Source: an uncultured Aeromonadaceae bacterium (GTDB lineage Bacteria; Pseudomonadota; Gammaproteobacteria; Enterobacterales; Aeromonadaceae). From it: 64,000 nucleotides of DNA. Location: the NCBI GenBank assembly GCA_945957385.1, contig CAMFKP010000005.1, forward strand, positions 45,425 to 109,424. Direction: 5' to 3'. This document shows, piece after piece, positions 1 through 8,835 of this stretch (its first letter is position 1; each line of letters begins with the position of its first letter). The notes under the pieces were generated by a model. The model did no database searches, was not told where the DNA came from, and saw nothing but the letters and a program-made list of their open reading frames with translations. The position numbers and the translations under genes are program-made.

Positions 1-1
1 C

Positions 2-1177
2 TCTCAGGTCGCTCATGCCGCCGATGGTGAACTGCTGGTATGGGAAGACATCAAGAAGTCCAATGGTATCGCTGACGCCGTTAAGGCGTTCGAAGCCAAG
101 TACAACGTCAAGGTCAAGGTGCTCGAGACTCCGTTCGCCCAGCAGATCGAGAAGCTGCGTCTGGATGGCCCGGCCGGCATCGGCCCGGACGTGCTGGTGC
201 TGCCGCACGATCAAGTTGGCACCGCCGTGGTTCAGGGTTTGATCTCCGAGTTGAAGGTGGATCCGGCCTACCTGAGCGGCTTTACCAAGCCGGCCGTGGA
301 TGCCCAGACCTATGAAGGCAAGCTGTACGGTATCCCGAAGGCGGTTGAAACCATCGTCATGGTTTACAACAAGGATCTGCTGCCGAAGGCACCGGAGAAG
401 TTCGACGATCTGTATCAGTTCTCCAAGCAACAGCGCGCTGCCGGCAAGTACGGCCTGCTCGCCAAATTCGATGAAATCTATTACGCCTACGGCATGCTGG
501 CCGGTATGGGTGGCTATGTCTTCGGTCAGAACAGCAATGGTTCACTGAACGTCAAGGACGTCGGCCTGGCCAATGCCGGTTCTATCGATGCCGTGAACTA
601 CATCAAGAAGTTCTACGCCGATGGCCTGTTCCCGAACGGCATCGTCGGTGAAACAGGTGCGAACGCCATCGACTCGCTGTTTACCGAGAAGAAGGCGGCC
701 GCTGTCATCACCGGGCCGTGGTCGTTCCAGCCGTACAAGGATGCCGGTGTTAACTATGGCGTCGCGCCGTTGCCGGTGCTGCCGAACGGCGAGCACATGC
801 GCTCGTTCCTCGGGGTGAAGGGCTACAGCGTATCGACCTACTCCAAGAACAAGGAGCTGGCGCAGAAGTTCATCGAGTTCATCAACAACGCTGACAACGC
901 CAAGGTGCGTTTCGAGAAGACCGGTGAAATCCCGCCGGTGAAGGCGCTGATCGATGATCCGTTGATCAAGAACGATGAGAAGTCCCGTGCTGTCGCCATC
1001 CAGGCGGGTTATGCCGTGCCGATGCCGAGTGTCCCGGAGATGCAGGAAGTGTGGGCTCCGGCCAACAGCGCGCTGCAACTGGGTGTGACCGGTAAGCAAG
1101 ACGTCAAGGCTGCGCTGGAAACGGCAGTGAAGAATATCAATATGCAAATCGAGACAAACCACGCCGCCAACGAGTAA
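2..1177 (+). CDS. ABC sugar-binding protein, MalE/GanS-like (5' partial)
   Basis: Extracellular solute-binding protein of a carbohydrate ABC importer. The reading frame is open from base 2, so the start codon and most of the signal peptide lie outside the window. The visible N-terminus (SQVAHA, then ADGELLVWED) looks like the end of a signal peptide with cleavage after AHA, so nearly the whole mature protein of about 385 residues is present. The family fold shows in segments such as YGIPKAVETIVMVYN and VITGPWSF. It is followed by two permease genes, a galactanase and a beta-galactosidase, the arrangement of the Bacillus ganSPQAB operon. The likely ligand is therefore a galacto-oligosaccharide (inference); maltodextrin is the alternative because MalE is the nearest classical relative. 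Confidence 0.9.
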   Translation, partial: SQVAHAADGELLVWEDIKKSNGIADAVKAFEAKYNVKVKVLETPFAQQIEKLRLDGPAGIGPDVLVLPHDQVGTAVVQGLISELKVDPAYLSGFTKPAVDAQTYEGKLYGIPKAVETIVMVYNKDLLPKAPEKFDDLYQFSKQQRAAGKYGLLAKFDEIYYAYGMLAGMGGYVFGQNSNGSLNVKDVGLANAGSIDAVNYIKKFYADGLFPNGIVGETGANAIDSLFTEKKAAAVITGPWSFQPYKDAGVNYGVAPLPVLPNGEHMRSFLGVKGYSVSTYSKNKELAQKFIEFINNADNAKVRFEKTGEIPPVKALIDDPLIKNDEKSRAVAIQAGYAVPMPSVPEMQEVWAPANSALQLGVTGKQDVKAALETAVKNINMQIETNHAANE

Positions 1178-1245
1178 TTGGCGTCGCGCGGTCGTGGAAA
1201 AACATGGGTAGCCAGCCGTTTGAGTTACCCATGTTCTTTATGGAT

Positions 1246-1253
1246 AGGAGGTG
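1246..1253 (+). promoter_or_regulatory. Strong Shine-Dalgarno deciding a GTG start
   Basis: AGGAGGTG ends four bases before the GTG at 1258 and supports that codon as the permease start. Confidence 0.7.
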
Positions 1254-1257
1254 AATT

Positions 1258-2562
1258 GTGGTTGTCGATTCCAGCAGCGTATCGTCGGTCGGTGCAAAAA
1301 CCCAGCATGCCAGGTTAGCTGCACTGTGTGCGCTGATTCCCGGCCTGGGACAGTGGTACAACAGGCAATGGGTCAAGGGCGCTGTGTTCTTTGTCCTGCT
1401 GGTCTGCTTCTTTAGCGTATTTCATGACTTCCTGCGTAACGGCTTCTGGGGCCTGTTCACGCTGGGTACAGAATTGCCGCGTGACAACTCGGTCTTCCTG
1501 TTGGCCAAGGGGATCATCAGTGCCCTGGTCGCCTGTTTCGGGTTGGGTGTCTATCTGTTGAGCATCCGCGATGCCTATGTCTGCGGCCAGCGCCGCGATC
1601 GGGGCGAACAGCTGCAGGGGCTGCGCAAACAGTACCAGTTGCTGCTGAGCGAAGGGTTTCCGTACCTGATGATCACCCCGGGCTTCATCCTGCTGGTGTT
1701 CGTCGTGGTGTTCCCGATCCTGTTCGGTTTCTCCATCGCCTTTACCAACTATGACCTGTACCACACGCCGCCGGCCAAGCTGGTGGACTGGGTCGGTCTG
1801 AAGAACTTCTTCAATATTTTCCGTCTCGATCTGTGGCGCACCACCTTCTTCGACGTGCTGCAATGGACCGTGATCTGGACGCTGATCGCCACTACGTTGC
1901 AGTGTTCCGTCGGCGTGCTGCTGGCGATTCTGGTGAATCAGAAAGATCTGCGTTTCAAACCGCTGATCCGCACCATTCTGATCCTGCCGTGGGCGGTACC
2001 GGGCTTCGTGACCATATTGGTGTTTGCCGGCATGTTCAACGAGACCTTCGGTGTCATCAACAACGGCATTCTGGCGGCGTTCGGCATCGAGCCGAAACAC
2101 TGGATGACGGATCCGTTCTGGACCAAGACGGCATTGATTCTGATGCAGACCTGGCTCGGCTTCCCGTTTGTGTTCGCGATGACCACCGGCGTACTGCAGG
2201 CGATTCCGGACGATCTGTATGAAGCGGCCACCATTGACGGCGCCAACGCCTGGCACAAGCTGACCACCATCACGCTGCCGCTGGTGCTCTACTCGATTGC
2301 GCCGATCATCATCACCCAGTACACGTTCAACTTTAACAACTTCAACATCATCTACCTGTTCAACAACGGTGGTCCGGCCGTCGCCGGGTCCAATGCCGGC
2401 GGGACCGACATTCTGGTCTCCTGGATCTACAAGCTGACGATGTCCTCCTCGCAATATGCGATCGCAGCCAGCATCACGATTCTGCTGTCGATCTTCGTCG
2501 TGGGTATCGCGTTGTGGCAGTTCCGCGCCACCAACTCCTTCAAGCAAGACGACATGGTGTAA
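1258..2562 (+). CDS. ganP: Sugar ABC transporter permease, MalF/GanP-like
   Basis: Inner-membrane subunit of a carbohydrate ABC importer (434 aa, GTG start with a strong Shine-Dalgarno). The N-terminus carries an extra hydrophobic unit (IPGLGQWYNRQ then KGAVFFVLLV) typical of GanP-like permeases and shorter than the E. coli MalF N-terminal region. The core has about six more membrane segments. The EAA loop that contacts the ATPase is seen as EAATIDGANAWHKLTTITLP at about residue 322. It is followed 12 bp later by the second permease gene. Substrate assignment to galacto-oligosaccharides rests on the neighbouring GH53 and GH42 genes; the gene symbol is by analogy with Bacillus. Confidence 0.88.
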   Translation: MVVDSSSVSSVGAKTQHARLAALCALIPGLGQWYNRQWVKGAVFFVLLVCFFSVFHDFLRNGFWGLFTLGTELPRDNSVFLLAKGIISALVACFGLGVYLLSIRDAYVCGQRRDRGEQLQGLRKQYQLLLSEGFPYLMITPGFILLVFVVVFPILFGFSIAFTNYDLYHTPPAKLVDWVGLKNFFNIFRLDLWRTTFFDVLQWTVIWTLIATTLQCSVGVLLAILVNQKDLRFKPLIRTILILPWAVPGFVTILVFAGMFNETFGVINNGILAAFGIEPKHWMTDPFWTKTALILMQTWLGFPFVFAMTTGVLQAIPDDLYEAATIDGANAWHKLTTITLPLVLYSIAPIIITQYTFNFNNFNIIYLFNNGGPAVAGSNAGGTDILVSWIYKLTMSSSQYAIAASITILLSIFVVGIALWQFRATNSFKQDDMV

Positions 2563-2574
2563 CGGGAGCGCGTC

Positions 2575-3423
2575 ATGAGTAAGCACAGTGTCAAAAAGAG
2601 CAATTTCATTCGCCTGAGCCTCTCCTACCTGCTGCTGGCAGCGGTGGCGGTGATCATCATTTACCCGTTGATCTGGACCATAGGGGCCTCGCTGAACCCG
2701 GGCAACAGCCTGCTCAACACCTCGATCATTCCGGAGAACTTCTCGTTCCAGCACTACACCGAGTTGTTTGACGGCACCATCGACTACACGGCCTGGTATT
2801 GGAACTCGATGAAGATCAGTTTCCTGACCATGGTGCTGACGCTGATCAGCGTCAGCTTCACCGCCTACTCCTTCTCCCGGTTCCGCTTCCGCGGCCGGCA
2901 GAATGGCCTGATGCTGTTCCTGTTGCTGCAGATGATCCCGCAGTTCTCCGCGCTGATCGCCATCTTCGTACTGGCGCAGATGCTGGGTCTGGTCAACAGC
3001 CATCTGGCCCTGGTGCTGGTCTATGTCGGCGGCATGATTCCGATGAACACCTACCTGATGAAGGGCTACCTGGACGCGATCCCCAAGGATCTCGACGAAT
3101 CTGCCCGCATGGACGGTGCCGGTAACTTCCGCATCTTCATCGAGATCATCATGCCGCTGTCGAAGCCGATTATCGCCGTGGTCGCCCTGTTCTCGTTCAC
3201 CGGCCCGCTGGGTGACTTCATCTTGGCCAGTACCATTTTGCGTACGCCGGACAAGTACACACTGCCGATTGGCCTGTACAACCTGGTATCCCAGAAGATG
3301 GGTGCCAGCTACACCACCTATGCGGCTGGCGCTGTGCTCATCGCCGTCCCGGTCGCCATTCTCTACCTCTCCCTGCAGAAGTACTTCGTCTCCGGTCTGA
3401 CGGCTGGCGGTACCAAGGGCTAA
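2575..3423 (+). CDS. ganQ: Sugar ABC transporter permease, MalG/GanQ-like
   Basis: Second inner-membrane permease (282 aa), partner of the upstream subunit. Six hydrophobic segments are visible. The EAA motif is seen as ESARMDGAGNFRIFIEIIMP at about residue 178. It ends with the basic, glycine-rich tail usual for MalG relatives. The start ATG has GGAG about seven bases upstream. No ABC ATPase gene follows, so energy coupling must come from an upstream gene outside the window or a shared MsmX/MalK-type ATPase (inference from family knowledge). The galactanase gene starts 19 bp downstream, indicating one transcript. Confidence 0.9.
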   Translation: MSKHSVKKSNFIRLSLSYLLLAAVAVIIIYPLIWTIGASLNPGNSLLNTSIIPENFSFQHYTELFDGTIDYTAWYWNSMKISFLTMVLTLISVSFTAYSFSRFRFRGRQNGLMLFLLLQMIPQFSALIAIFVLAQMLGLVNSHLALVLVYVGGMIPMNTYLMKGYLDAIPKDLDESARMDGAGNFRIFIEIIMPLSKPIIAVVALFSFTGPLGDFILASTILRTPDKYTLPIGLYNLVSQKMGASYTTYAAGAVLIAVPVAILYLSLQKYFVSGLTAGGTKG

Positions 3424-3442
3424 CAACAACAGGAAGCGAAAC

Positions 3443-4654
3443 ATGAAACTCAAACACACATTGCTGATGGCCGCCCTGCTGGCGGCCGGTACCCTGACGC
3501 TGCCGATGCAGGTTCAGGCGGCCGAACAGGTCACCATCAAGAAGGTTGCGGGCATGCCGGCAGACTTCATCAAGGGTGCGGATGTGTCCATGCTGGCCGA
3601 AGTTGAAAAGCACGGTGGCAAGTACTTCGATGCCAACGGCAAGCAGATGGATGCGCTGCAGATCCTCAAGAACAACGGCTTCAACTACATCCGTCTGCGG
3701 TTGTGGAATGATCCCAAGGATGCCGCAGGCAATGGTTACGGCGGGGGTAACAACGATCTGGCCACCACGATCGCACTGGCCAAACGGGCCAAGGCGCTGG
3801 GCTTCAAATTCCTGCTGGATTACCACTACAGCGATTTCTGGACTGACCCGGGTCGCCAGAACAAGCCGAAAGCCTGGGCCAACATGAATGCCGAGCAGCT
3901 GACCAAGGCAGTACATGACTACACCAAGAGTACCTTTGCCGAGTTCAAGAAGGCCGGCGTGTTGCCAGAGATGGTGCAAATTGGTAACGAAATCAACGGC
4001 GGCATGCTGTGGCCGGAAGGCAAGAGCTGGGGGCAGAACGGCGGTGAGTTTGATCGCCTGGCGGGTATGCTCAAAGCCGGTATCAGCGGTGTGAAGGAGA
4101 ACCTCGGCAAGGGGGACGACGTCAAGATCATGCTGCACCTGGCCGAAGGCACCAAGAACGATACCTTCACCTGGTGGTTTGACGAGATCACCAAGCGCAA
4201 TGTCGATTTCGATATCATCGGCCTGTCGTTCTACACCTACTGGAACGGCCCGATCAGTGCGTTGAAGTACAACATGGACGACATCGCCAAGCGTTATAAC
4301 AAGGATCTGATCGTCGTCGAAGCCGCCTACGGCTACACCCTCGATAACTGTGATAACGCCGAAAACAACTTCACTGCCAAGGAAGCGGCCGATGGTGGCT
4401 ATCCGGGCACGGTGCAGGGACAGGCTGACTTCCTGCACGATCTGATGAAGAGCATCGTCGATGTGCCGGATCACCGCGGCAAGGGCATCTTCTACTGGGA
4501 GCCGGCATGGCTGCCAACACCGGGCGCCACCTGGGCGACTAAGGCGGGCATGAAGTACAACAACGATGACTGGAAGGAGGGCAATGCCCGTGAGAACCAG
4601 TCACTGTTTGATTGCCAGGGTCATGTCCTGCCGTCGATGAAGGTCTTCAACTAA
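3443..4654 (+). CDS. ganB: Secreted GH53 endo-beta-1,4-galactanase
   Basis: Arabinogalactan endo-beta-1,4-galactanase (403 aa) that cleaves type I galactan into oligosaccharides for the adjacent importer. It has a Sec signal peptide of about 26 residues ending VQA before AEQ. This is signal peptidase I type, unlike the two lipoprotein paralogues downstream. GH53 signatures are the acid/base glutamate E183 in QIGNEINGGMLWP and the nucleophile E293 in VVEAAYGYT. The fold is a TIM barrel starting at KGADVSMLAEVEK. The C-terminus has a single cysteine pair candidate (DNCDN and LFDCQG). The gene lies 19 bp after the permease and is followed by a hairpin before the GH42 gene. Confidence 0.93.
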   Translation: MKLKHTLLMAALLAAGTLTLPMQVQAAEQVTIKKVAGMPADFIKGADVSMLAEVEKHGGKYFDANGKQMDALQILKNNGFNYIRLRLWNDPKDAAGNGYGGGNNDLATTIALAKRAKALGFKFLLDYHYSDFWTDPGRQNKPKAWANMNAEQLTKAVHDYTKSTFAEFKKAGVLPEMVQIGNEINGGMLWPEGKSWGQNGGEFDRLAGMLKAGISGVKENLGKGDDVKIMLHLAEGTKNDTFTWWFDEITKRNVDFDIIGLSFYTYWNGPISALKYNMDDIAKRYNKDLIVVEAAYGYTLDNCDNAENNFTAKEAADGGYPGTVQGQADFLHDLMKSIVDVPDHRGKGIFYWEPAWLPTPGATWATKAGMKYNNDDWKEGNARENQSLFDCQGHVLPSMKVFN

Positions 4655-4661
4655 CCCTTTT

Positions 4662-4697
4662 CGCGGCCCCTTCTCCCCATCCGGGGCCGCGCTTTTT
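4662..4697 (+). terminator. Intra-operon terminator or processing hairpin
   Basis: Perfect 9-bp stem CGCGGCCCC (4662-4670) with GGGGCCGCG (4683-4691), a 12-nt loop, then CTTTTT. It sits between the GH53 and GH42 genes and may lower GH42 expression relative to the upstream genes. Confidence 0.7.
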
Positions 4698-4718
4698 CGC
4701 AGTTTTTCGGAGCAGAGC

Positions 4719-6776
4719 ATGCACAAGTTTCCCCCACTCAGTGACAAGGCGCCGGTGATGTTGCACGGTGCCGACTACAACCCGGATCAGTGGCTGGATG
4801 ACCCTGAGGTGTTGCGCAAAGACATCGAGATGATGAAACAGACGCGCAGCAACGTCATGTCAGTCGGCATCTTCAGCTGGTCTGGTCTGGAGCCGGAAGA
4901 GGGGCGCTACGAGTTCGGCTGGTTGGATACCGTGCTGGACAACCTGCATCAGAATGGTATTTCCGTATTCCTGGCCACGCCGAGCGGCGCCCGCCCGGCC
5001 TGGATGTCCAACAAGTTTCCCGAGGTGCTGCGTGTCAGCAAGGAGCGGGTCCGTGCGCTGCACGGTGGCCGCCACAATCACTGCCTGAGCTCGCCGGTCT
5101 ACCGGGAAAAAGTCCGCCAGATGAACACGGCGCTGGCCAAACGCTATGCCCACCATCCGGCGGTGATCGGCTGGCACATCTCCAACGAGTACGGTGGCGA
5201 GTGTCACTGTGATCTGTGCCAGAACAAGTTCCGCGACTGGCTCAAGGCGCGTTACGGCACTCTGGAGGCACTGAACAAAGCATGGTGGAGCACCTTCTGG
5301 AGCCATACCTATACCGATTGGTCGCAAGTCGAGTCACCGTCACCGCTCGGTGAAGTGTCGATCCATGGCCTGAATCTGGACTGGAAGCGCTTCAATACCG
5401 CCCAGGTCACCGACTTCTGTGCCGAGGAGATCAAGCCGCTGAAGGCCGAGAACCCGGCGATCCCGACCACCACCAACTTCATGGAGTACTTCTACGACTA
5501 CGACTACTGGCAGTTGTCGAAGGTCATCGACTTCGTGTCGTGGGACAGCTACCCGCTGTGGCATAACGAGGGCGATGACTGCACGCTGGCGGCTTACACC
5601 GGCATGTATCACGACCTGATGCGTACCTTGAAGGGCGGCAAGCCGTTCTTCCTGATGGAGTCCACGCCGAGCCTGACCAACTGGCAACCGATCAGCAAGT
5701 TGAAGAAGCCGGGCATGCATATCCTGTCGTCGCTGCAGGCGGTGGCGCACGGTTCGGATTCGGTGCAGTACTTCCAGTGGCGCAAGAGCCGCGGTTCAGT
5801 GGAGAAATTCCACGGCGCCGTGGTGGATCATGTCGGCCATATCGATACCCGTGTCGGTCGTGAAGTGCAGGCGCTGGGCGAGATCCTGAGCCAGCTGGAT
5901 GCCGTGGTCGGTACCGGCGTTGACGCCAAGGTGGCGATCATTTTCGATTGGGAAAGCCGCTGGGCGATGGACAATGCCCAGGGGCCGCGCAATGCCGGCC
6001 TGTTCTATGAGAAGACCGTGACCGAACACTATCGCGCCTTCTGGGAGCAGGGGGTGGCGGTGGATGTGATCAACGCCGATTGCGATCTGAGTGGTTACCA
6101 GCTGGTGATTGCCCCGATGCTGTATATGGTGCGTGACGGGTTTGCCGAGCGGGTGGATGCCTTCGTGCAGGCCGGCGGTCAGTTTGTCGCCAGTTACTGG
6201 ACCGGGATCGTCAACGAGAGTGACCTGTGTCATCTCGGTGGTTTCCCGGGACCGCTGCGCCCGATCCTCGGCATCTGGGCCGAGGAGATCGACGGTCTGT
6301 ACGATGACGAGACCAACTCGGTTAACGGCATCGACGGCAATGCGCTGGGGCTGACGGGGCCGTATCAGGTGACCCATCTGTGCGAACGCATCCAGCTCGA
6401 AGGGGCCGAGGCGCTGGCCACCTATGGCAGCGACTTCTACGCCGGCGAGCCGGCGGTGACCGTCAAGGCCCATGGTGCCGGCAAGGCTTACTATGTCGCC
6501 TCGCGCAACGATCTGGCGTTCCAGCGTGACTTCTTTGGTCGCCTGATTGCCGATCTGGCATTGCCGAAGGCGCTGGAAAGCGCCCTGCCGGCGGGCGTCA
6601 CTGCGCAGTGCCGCAGCGATGGCGAGCAGAAGTTTGTCTTTGTGCAGAACTACACCCGCGAGGTGCGCTACGTCACGCTGCCGCACGGTTATCGCGATCT
6701 GCTCACCGGCGCCGCGCTCAGCGGTCAGTTGACGTTGCCGGCGTTCGGCGTGCGCATTCTGGCGCGTGCCCTGTGA
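4719..6776 (+). CDS. ganA: GH42 beta-galactosidase
   Basis: Cytoplasmic beta-galactosidase (685 aa) that removes galactose from imported galacto-oligosaccharides. No signal peptide. Family 42 features: acid/base E157 in WHISNEYGG and nucleophile E314 in FLMESTPS. A putative structural zinc site is made by C122, C162, C164 and C167 (CHCDLC). The length matches typical GH42 enzymes with catalytic barrel, trimerisation domain and small C-terminal beta domain. The start ATG is 65 bp after the galactanase stop, beyond a terminator-like hairpin, with GGAG about 8 bases upstream. Together with the GH53 and ABC genes it completes a galactan pathway. Confidence 0.94.
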   Translation: MHKFPPLSDKAPVMLHGADYNPDQWLDDPEVLRKDIEMMKQTRSNVMSVGIFSWSGLEPEEGRYEFGWLDTVLDNLHQNGISVFLATPSGARPAWMSNKFPEVLRVSKERVRALHGGRHNHCLSSPVYREKVRQMNTALAKRYAHHPAVIGWHISNEYGGECHCDLCQNKFRDWLKARYGTLEALNKAWWSTFWSHTYTDWSQVESPSPLGEVSIHGLNLDWKRFNTAQVTDFCAEEIKPLKAENPAIPTTTNFMEYFYDYDYWQLSKVIDFVSWDSYPLWHNEGDDCTLAAYTGMYHDLMRTLKGGKPFFLMESTPSLTNWQPISKLKKPGMHILSSLQAVAHGSDSVQYFQWRKSRGSVEKFHGAVVDHVGHIDTRVGREVQALGEILSQLDAVVGTGVDAKVAIIFDWESRWAMDNAQGPRNAGLFYEKTVTEHYRAFWEQGVAVDVINADCDLSGYQLVIAPMLYMVRDGFAERVDAFVQAGGQFVASYWTGIVNESDLCHLGGFPGPLRPILGIWAEEIDGLYDDETNSVNGIDGNALGLTGPYQVTHLCERIQLEGAEALATYGSDFYAGEPAVTVKAHGAGKAYYVASRNDLAFQRDFFGRLIADLALPKALESALPAGVTAQCRSDGEQKFVFVQNYTREVRYVTLPHGYRDLLTGAALSGQLTLPAFGVRILARAL

Positions 6777-6781
6777 TATCG

Positions 6782-6802
6782 GGGGCCCGGTGTACCGGGC
6801 CC
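6782..6802 (+). terminator. GC-rich palindrome after GH42
   Basis: GGGCCCGGT at 6783-6791 is followed by ACCGGGCCC at 6794-6802 with only a two-base centre. There is no U-run, so it may be an RNA-stability hairpin rather than a true terminator. Confidence 0.4.
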
Positions 6803-6839
6803 GCTTTCGGGTGTTCCGGGTTCGACGGGAGGTGAGGGG

Positions 6840-7175
6840 ATGCGAGATATCAGGGAGTACAAGCGCTTGCTACTGGAGCTGCTCGGCAAGAAGGAGTCGC
6901 CGCCGCAATCAGTCGCAGCACCGGATCCGACGGCGCAGGCGCTGATGGCTGCATTAGGGGGGCAGGATAACATCTTCAGTATTGATGCCTGCCTGACGCG
7001 GTTGCGGGTGGAGGTCAAGGTGCTGGGGCTGGTCAATCCGGACAAGCTGCAGAAGCTCGGTGCGCTGGGCGTGGTGATCGTCGGTCACGAAGTGCAGGCC
7101 ATCTTTGGCAAGCGCTCCGATACCCTGCGCCAGGATCTGGAGCGCTGGTTTGGTCTGGAGGCGCATACGCCCTGA
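6840..7175 (+). CDS. Stand-alone PTS EIIB-like domain protein
   Basis: Small cytoplasmic protein of 111 aa resembling the EIIB domain of glucose/sucrose-family phosphotransferase systems. The phosphorylation-site motif is visible as IDACLTRLRVEV (Cys about residue 45). It is followed by the family pattern LGALGVVIVGHEVQAIFG. The first 30 residues form a charged helix and a short linker. No EIIC membrane domain is fused or adjacent, and the neighbourhood is an ABC-type operon, so a transport role alone is doubtful. A regulatory or sugar-sensing role is possible (inference). It has a GGGAGGTGAGGGG ribosome-binding region and a strong terminator after its stop. Confidence 0.8.
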   Translation: MRDIREYKRLLLELLGKKESPPQSVAAPDPTAQALMAALGGQDNIFSIDACLTRLRVEVKVLGLVNPDKLQKLGALGVVIVGHEVQAIFGKRSDTLRQDLERWFGLEAHTP

Positions 7176-7198
7176 CCGATCAGACTGACAGCAACAAG

Positions 7199-7226
7199 AC
7201 GGCGGTATGGTACCGCCGTTTTTTTT
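7199..7226 (+). terminator. Rho-independent terminator of the gan-like operon
   Basis: Stem ACGGCGGTA (7199-7207), loop TGG, TACCGCCGT (7211-7219), followed by a run of T residues to 7226. Confidence 0.9.
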
Positions 7227-7235
7227 GCATAAATG

Positions 7236-7249
7236 TGTAACCGCTTTCC
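7236..7249. promoter_or_regulatory. LacI-family-like operator 1
   Basis: TGTAACCGCTTTCC fits the LacI/GalR-type pattern TGnAAnCGnTnnCA (one end mismatch). It lies 12 bp upstream of a candidate -10 (TATGAT, 7261-7266) in front of the first GH53 lipoprotein gene. Confidence 0.5.
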
Positions 7250-7260
7250 TTTTGTTGCGT

Positions 7261-7342
7261 TATGATAGGGCTCTGTTTCGGCAGCAACTTAGTTTCACCC
7301 GCTGTATTGCAGAGAAAGCCCCCACTTTCTCTGCATTTTTTT
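7261..7342 (+). promoter_or_regulatory. Leader with terminator hairpin upstream of GH53 lipoprotein gene
   Basis: The candidate -10 TATGAT is at 7261. About 45 bases downstream is a 10-bp stem GCAGAGAAAG (7309-7318) with CTTTCTCTGC (7325-7334), followed by ATTTTTTT. The hairpin is about 140 bases before the start codon and after the promoter, so it acts as an attenuator or ends a short RNA. A closely similar leader precedes the next GH53 gene (8902-8977). Confidence 0.6.
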
Positions 7343-7398
7343 CGCTTTTAGCCACGTTTGTCGCCATTTAAGCAACAGTGATCCCTCTCTTATTTTTG

Positions 7399-7412
7399 TG
7401 TAATCGATACCA
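7399..7412. promoter_or_regulatory. LacI-family-like operator 2
   Basis: TGTAATCGATACCA is a full match to TGnAAnCGnTnnCA. It lies 163 bp downstream of operator 1, inside the leader, and could pair with it by looping. Confidence 0.45.
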
Positions 7413-7480
7413 TGTTTTGTCGGTTAAATGCTGCTCAGCTGTTAGCATGACGGCAGATAACAAGACATAAGGACAAGGTT

Positions 7481-8761
7481 ATGCATCCAATACCCGACTC
7501 ATTTCATCTGCGCCGTGCTGGCACTGCATTGCTGCTATTGTTGACTGCCTGTCTGACCGCCTGTGGTGGTGGAGGAGGTGGTGGGCAGACTTCCGGAGGT
7601 GGCAACGGCGGGGGCAGTGATAGCGGCGGCGCCACGCCGGTGACGCTGGCCATTCGTGGCGTCGATATGTCGATGCTGGAACAGGTTGAACAGGCTGGTG
7701 GTCGCTTTCAGCAAAACGGCACGGCCGCCGATGGCATGCAGTTGATGCATAGCAATGGCGCCAATCTGGTACGCCTGCGGCTGTGGGTGGATCCGCAGTC
7801 GGCATCCGGTGTCGCCTACGGTGGCGGCGACAGTGATCTGGCGCGGGTCACCCGCCTGGCCAAGCGGGCTCAGGCGGCGGGAATGAACTGGATGCTGGAT
7901 CTGCACTACAGCGATTTTTGGACCGATCCGGGCAAACAGGTCAAACCCAAGGCCTGGGCCAGCCTCGGCGATGACGAGCTGGTGGCCCAGGTGCAAAGCT
8001 ACAGTCAGCAAGTCATGAGCCACTTCATCAGCGAAGGTGTGGCGCCGGCCTATGTGCAGGTGGGCAACGAGCTCAACTCGGGGATGTTGTGGCCGACTGG
8101 CAAGAACTGGGCCGCGAACGGTGAAACGGTGGGCGGCTTCGATATGCTGGCCCGTTTGCTGAAGGCTGGCATCGCCGGGGTGCACTCTGCCGAGAGCCAG
8201 GCTGGCATCAGCACGCCGGCCAAGGTGATTCTGCATCTGGCCAAGGGCGGTGATAACGGCAACTTCCGCTGGTGGTTTGATGAGATCACGCGGCGAAACG
8301 TCGACTTCGACATCATCGGGGTCTCCTACTACCCCTACTGGCACGGCAGCCTGACGGCGCTCAAGGATAACCTGAGCGATGTCAGTAGCCGCTATGGCAA
8401 GCCGGTATTGGTGGTGGAAACTGCCTATGCCTTCACGCTGGAGAATGGCGACAACCTCGGCAACAACTTCGGCACCGCGACCGAGGTGGCCAAGGGCGGC
8501 TATCCGGCTACCCCGGCGGGGCAGCAGCAATTCCTTAAAGACTTGCGTACCACGCTGGCGGCGGTGCCTAACGGCCAGGCGCTGGGTTTTGTCTACTGGG
8601 AGCCCGACTGGTTGCCGGTGGATGCGACCTGGGCCAGCGATGCCGGTATGAGCTACATCGGCGAAAACGGTAATGTCGGCAATGCCTGGGAGAATCAGGC
8701 GCTGTTTGATTATCACGGCGATGCGTTGCCGGCTCTGGGCGAGCTGGCCGCCAGTCGTTAA
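7481..8761 (+). CDS. GH53 galactanase, lipoprotein (paralogue 2)
   Basis: Endo-beta-1,4-galactanase paralogue of 426 aa. The N-terminus has a lipobox LTAC at about residues 24-27, then a poly-Gly linker (residues about 28-45), so it should be lipidated and displayed on the envelope. Catalytic residues are conserved: acid/base E197 in QVGNELNSGMLWP and nucleophile E313 in VVETAYAFT. It is monocistronic, with its own promoter region and terminator, and it shares operator and leader features with the third GH53 gene. Surface anchoring together with the soluble paralogue upstream suggests staged galactan breakdown (inference). Confidence 0.92.
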   Translation: MHPIPDSFHLRRAGTALLLLLTACLTACGGGGGGGQTSGGGNGGGSDSGGATPVTLAIRGVDMSMLEQVEQAGGRFQQNGTAADGMQLMHSNGANLVRLRLWVDPQSASGVAYGGGDSDLARVTRLAKRAQAAGMNWMLDLHYSDFWTDPGKQVKPKAWASLGDDELVAQVQSYSQQVMSHFISEGVAPAYVQVGNELNSGMLWPTGKNWAANGETVGGFDMLARLLKAGIAGVHSAESQAGISTPAKVILHLAKGGDNGNFRWWFDEITRRNVDFDIIGVSYYPYWHGSLTALKDNLSDVSSRYGKPVLVVETAYAFTLENGDNLGNNFGTATEVAKGGYPATPAGQQQFLKDLRTTLAAVPNGQALGFVYWEPDWLPVDATWASDAGMSYIGENGNVGNAWENQALFDYHGDALPALGELAASR

Positions 8762-8781
8762 CCGCCGCGCGATCCTATCAG

Positions 8782-8808
8782 GAGGAGCCAAAGGCTCCTC
8801 TTTTTTTT
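8782..8808 (+). terminator. Terminator of GH53 lipoprotein gene 2
   Basis: GAGGAGCC (8782-8789), loop AAA, GGCTCCTC (8793-8800), then eight T residues. Confidence 0.92.
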
Positions 8809-8835
8809 GCGGCTTGCAGTGAATAAAACTCCAAG

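Noticed and set aside
1315..3459. 714-codon minus-strand open frame antisense to the two permease genes
   Set aside because: Its product is Gln/His/Arg-rich with no domain. The plus strand encodes clear membrane permeases with ribosome-binding sites, so this is a codon-bias shadow.
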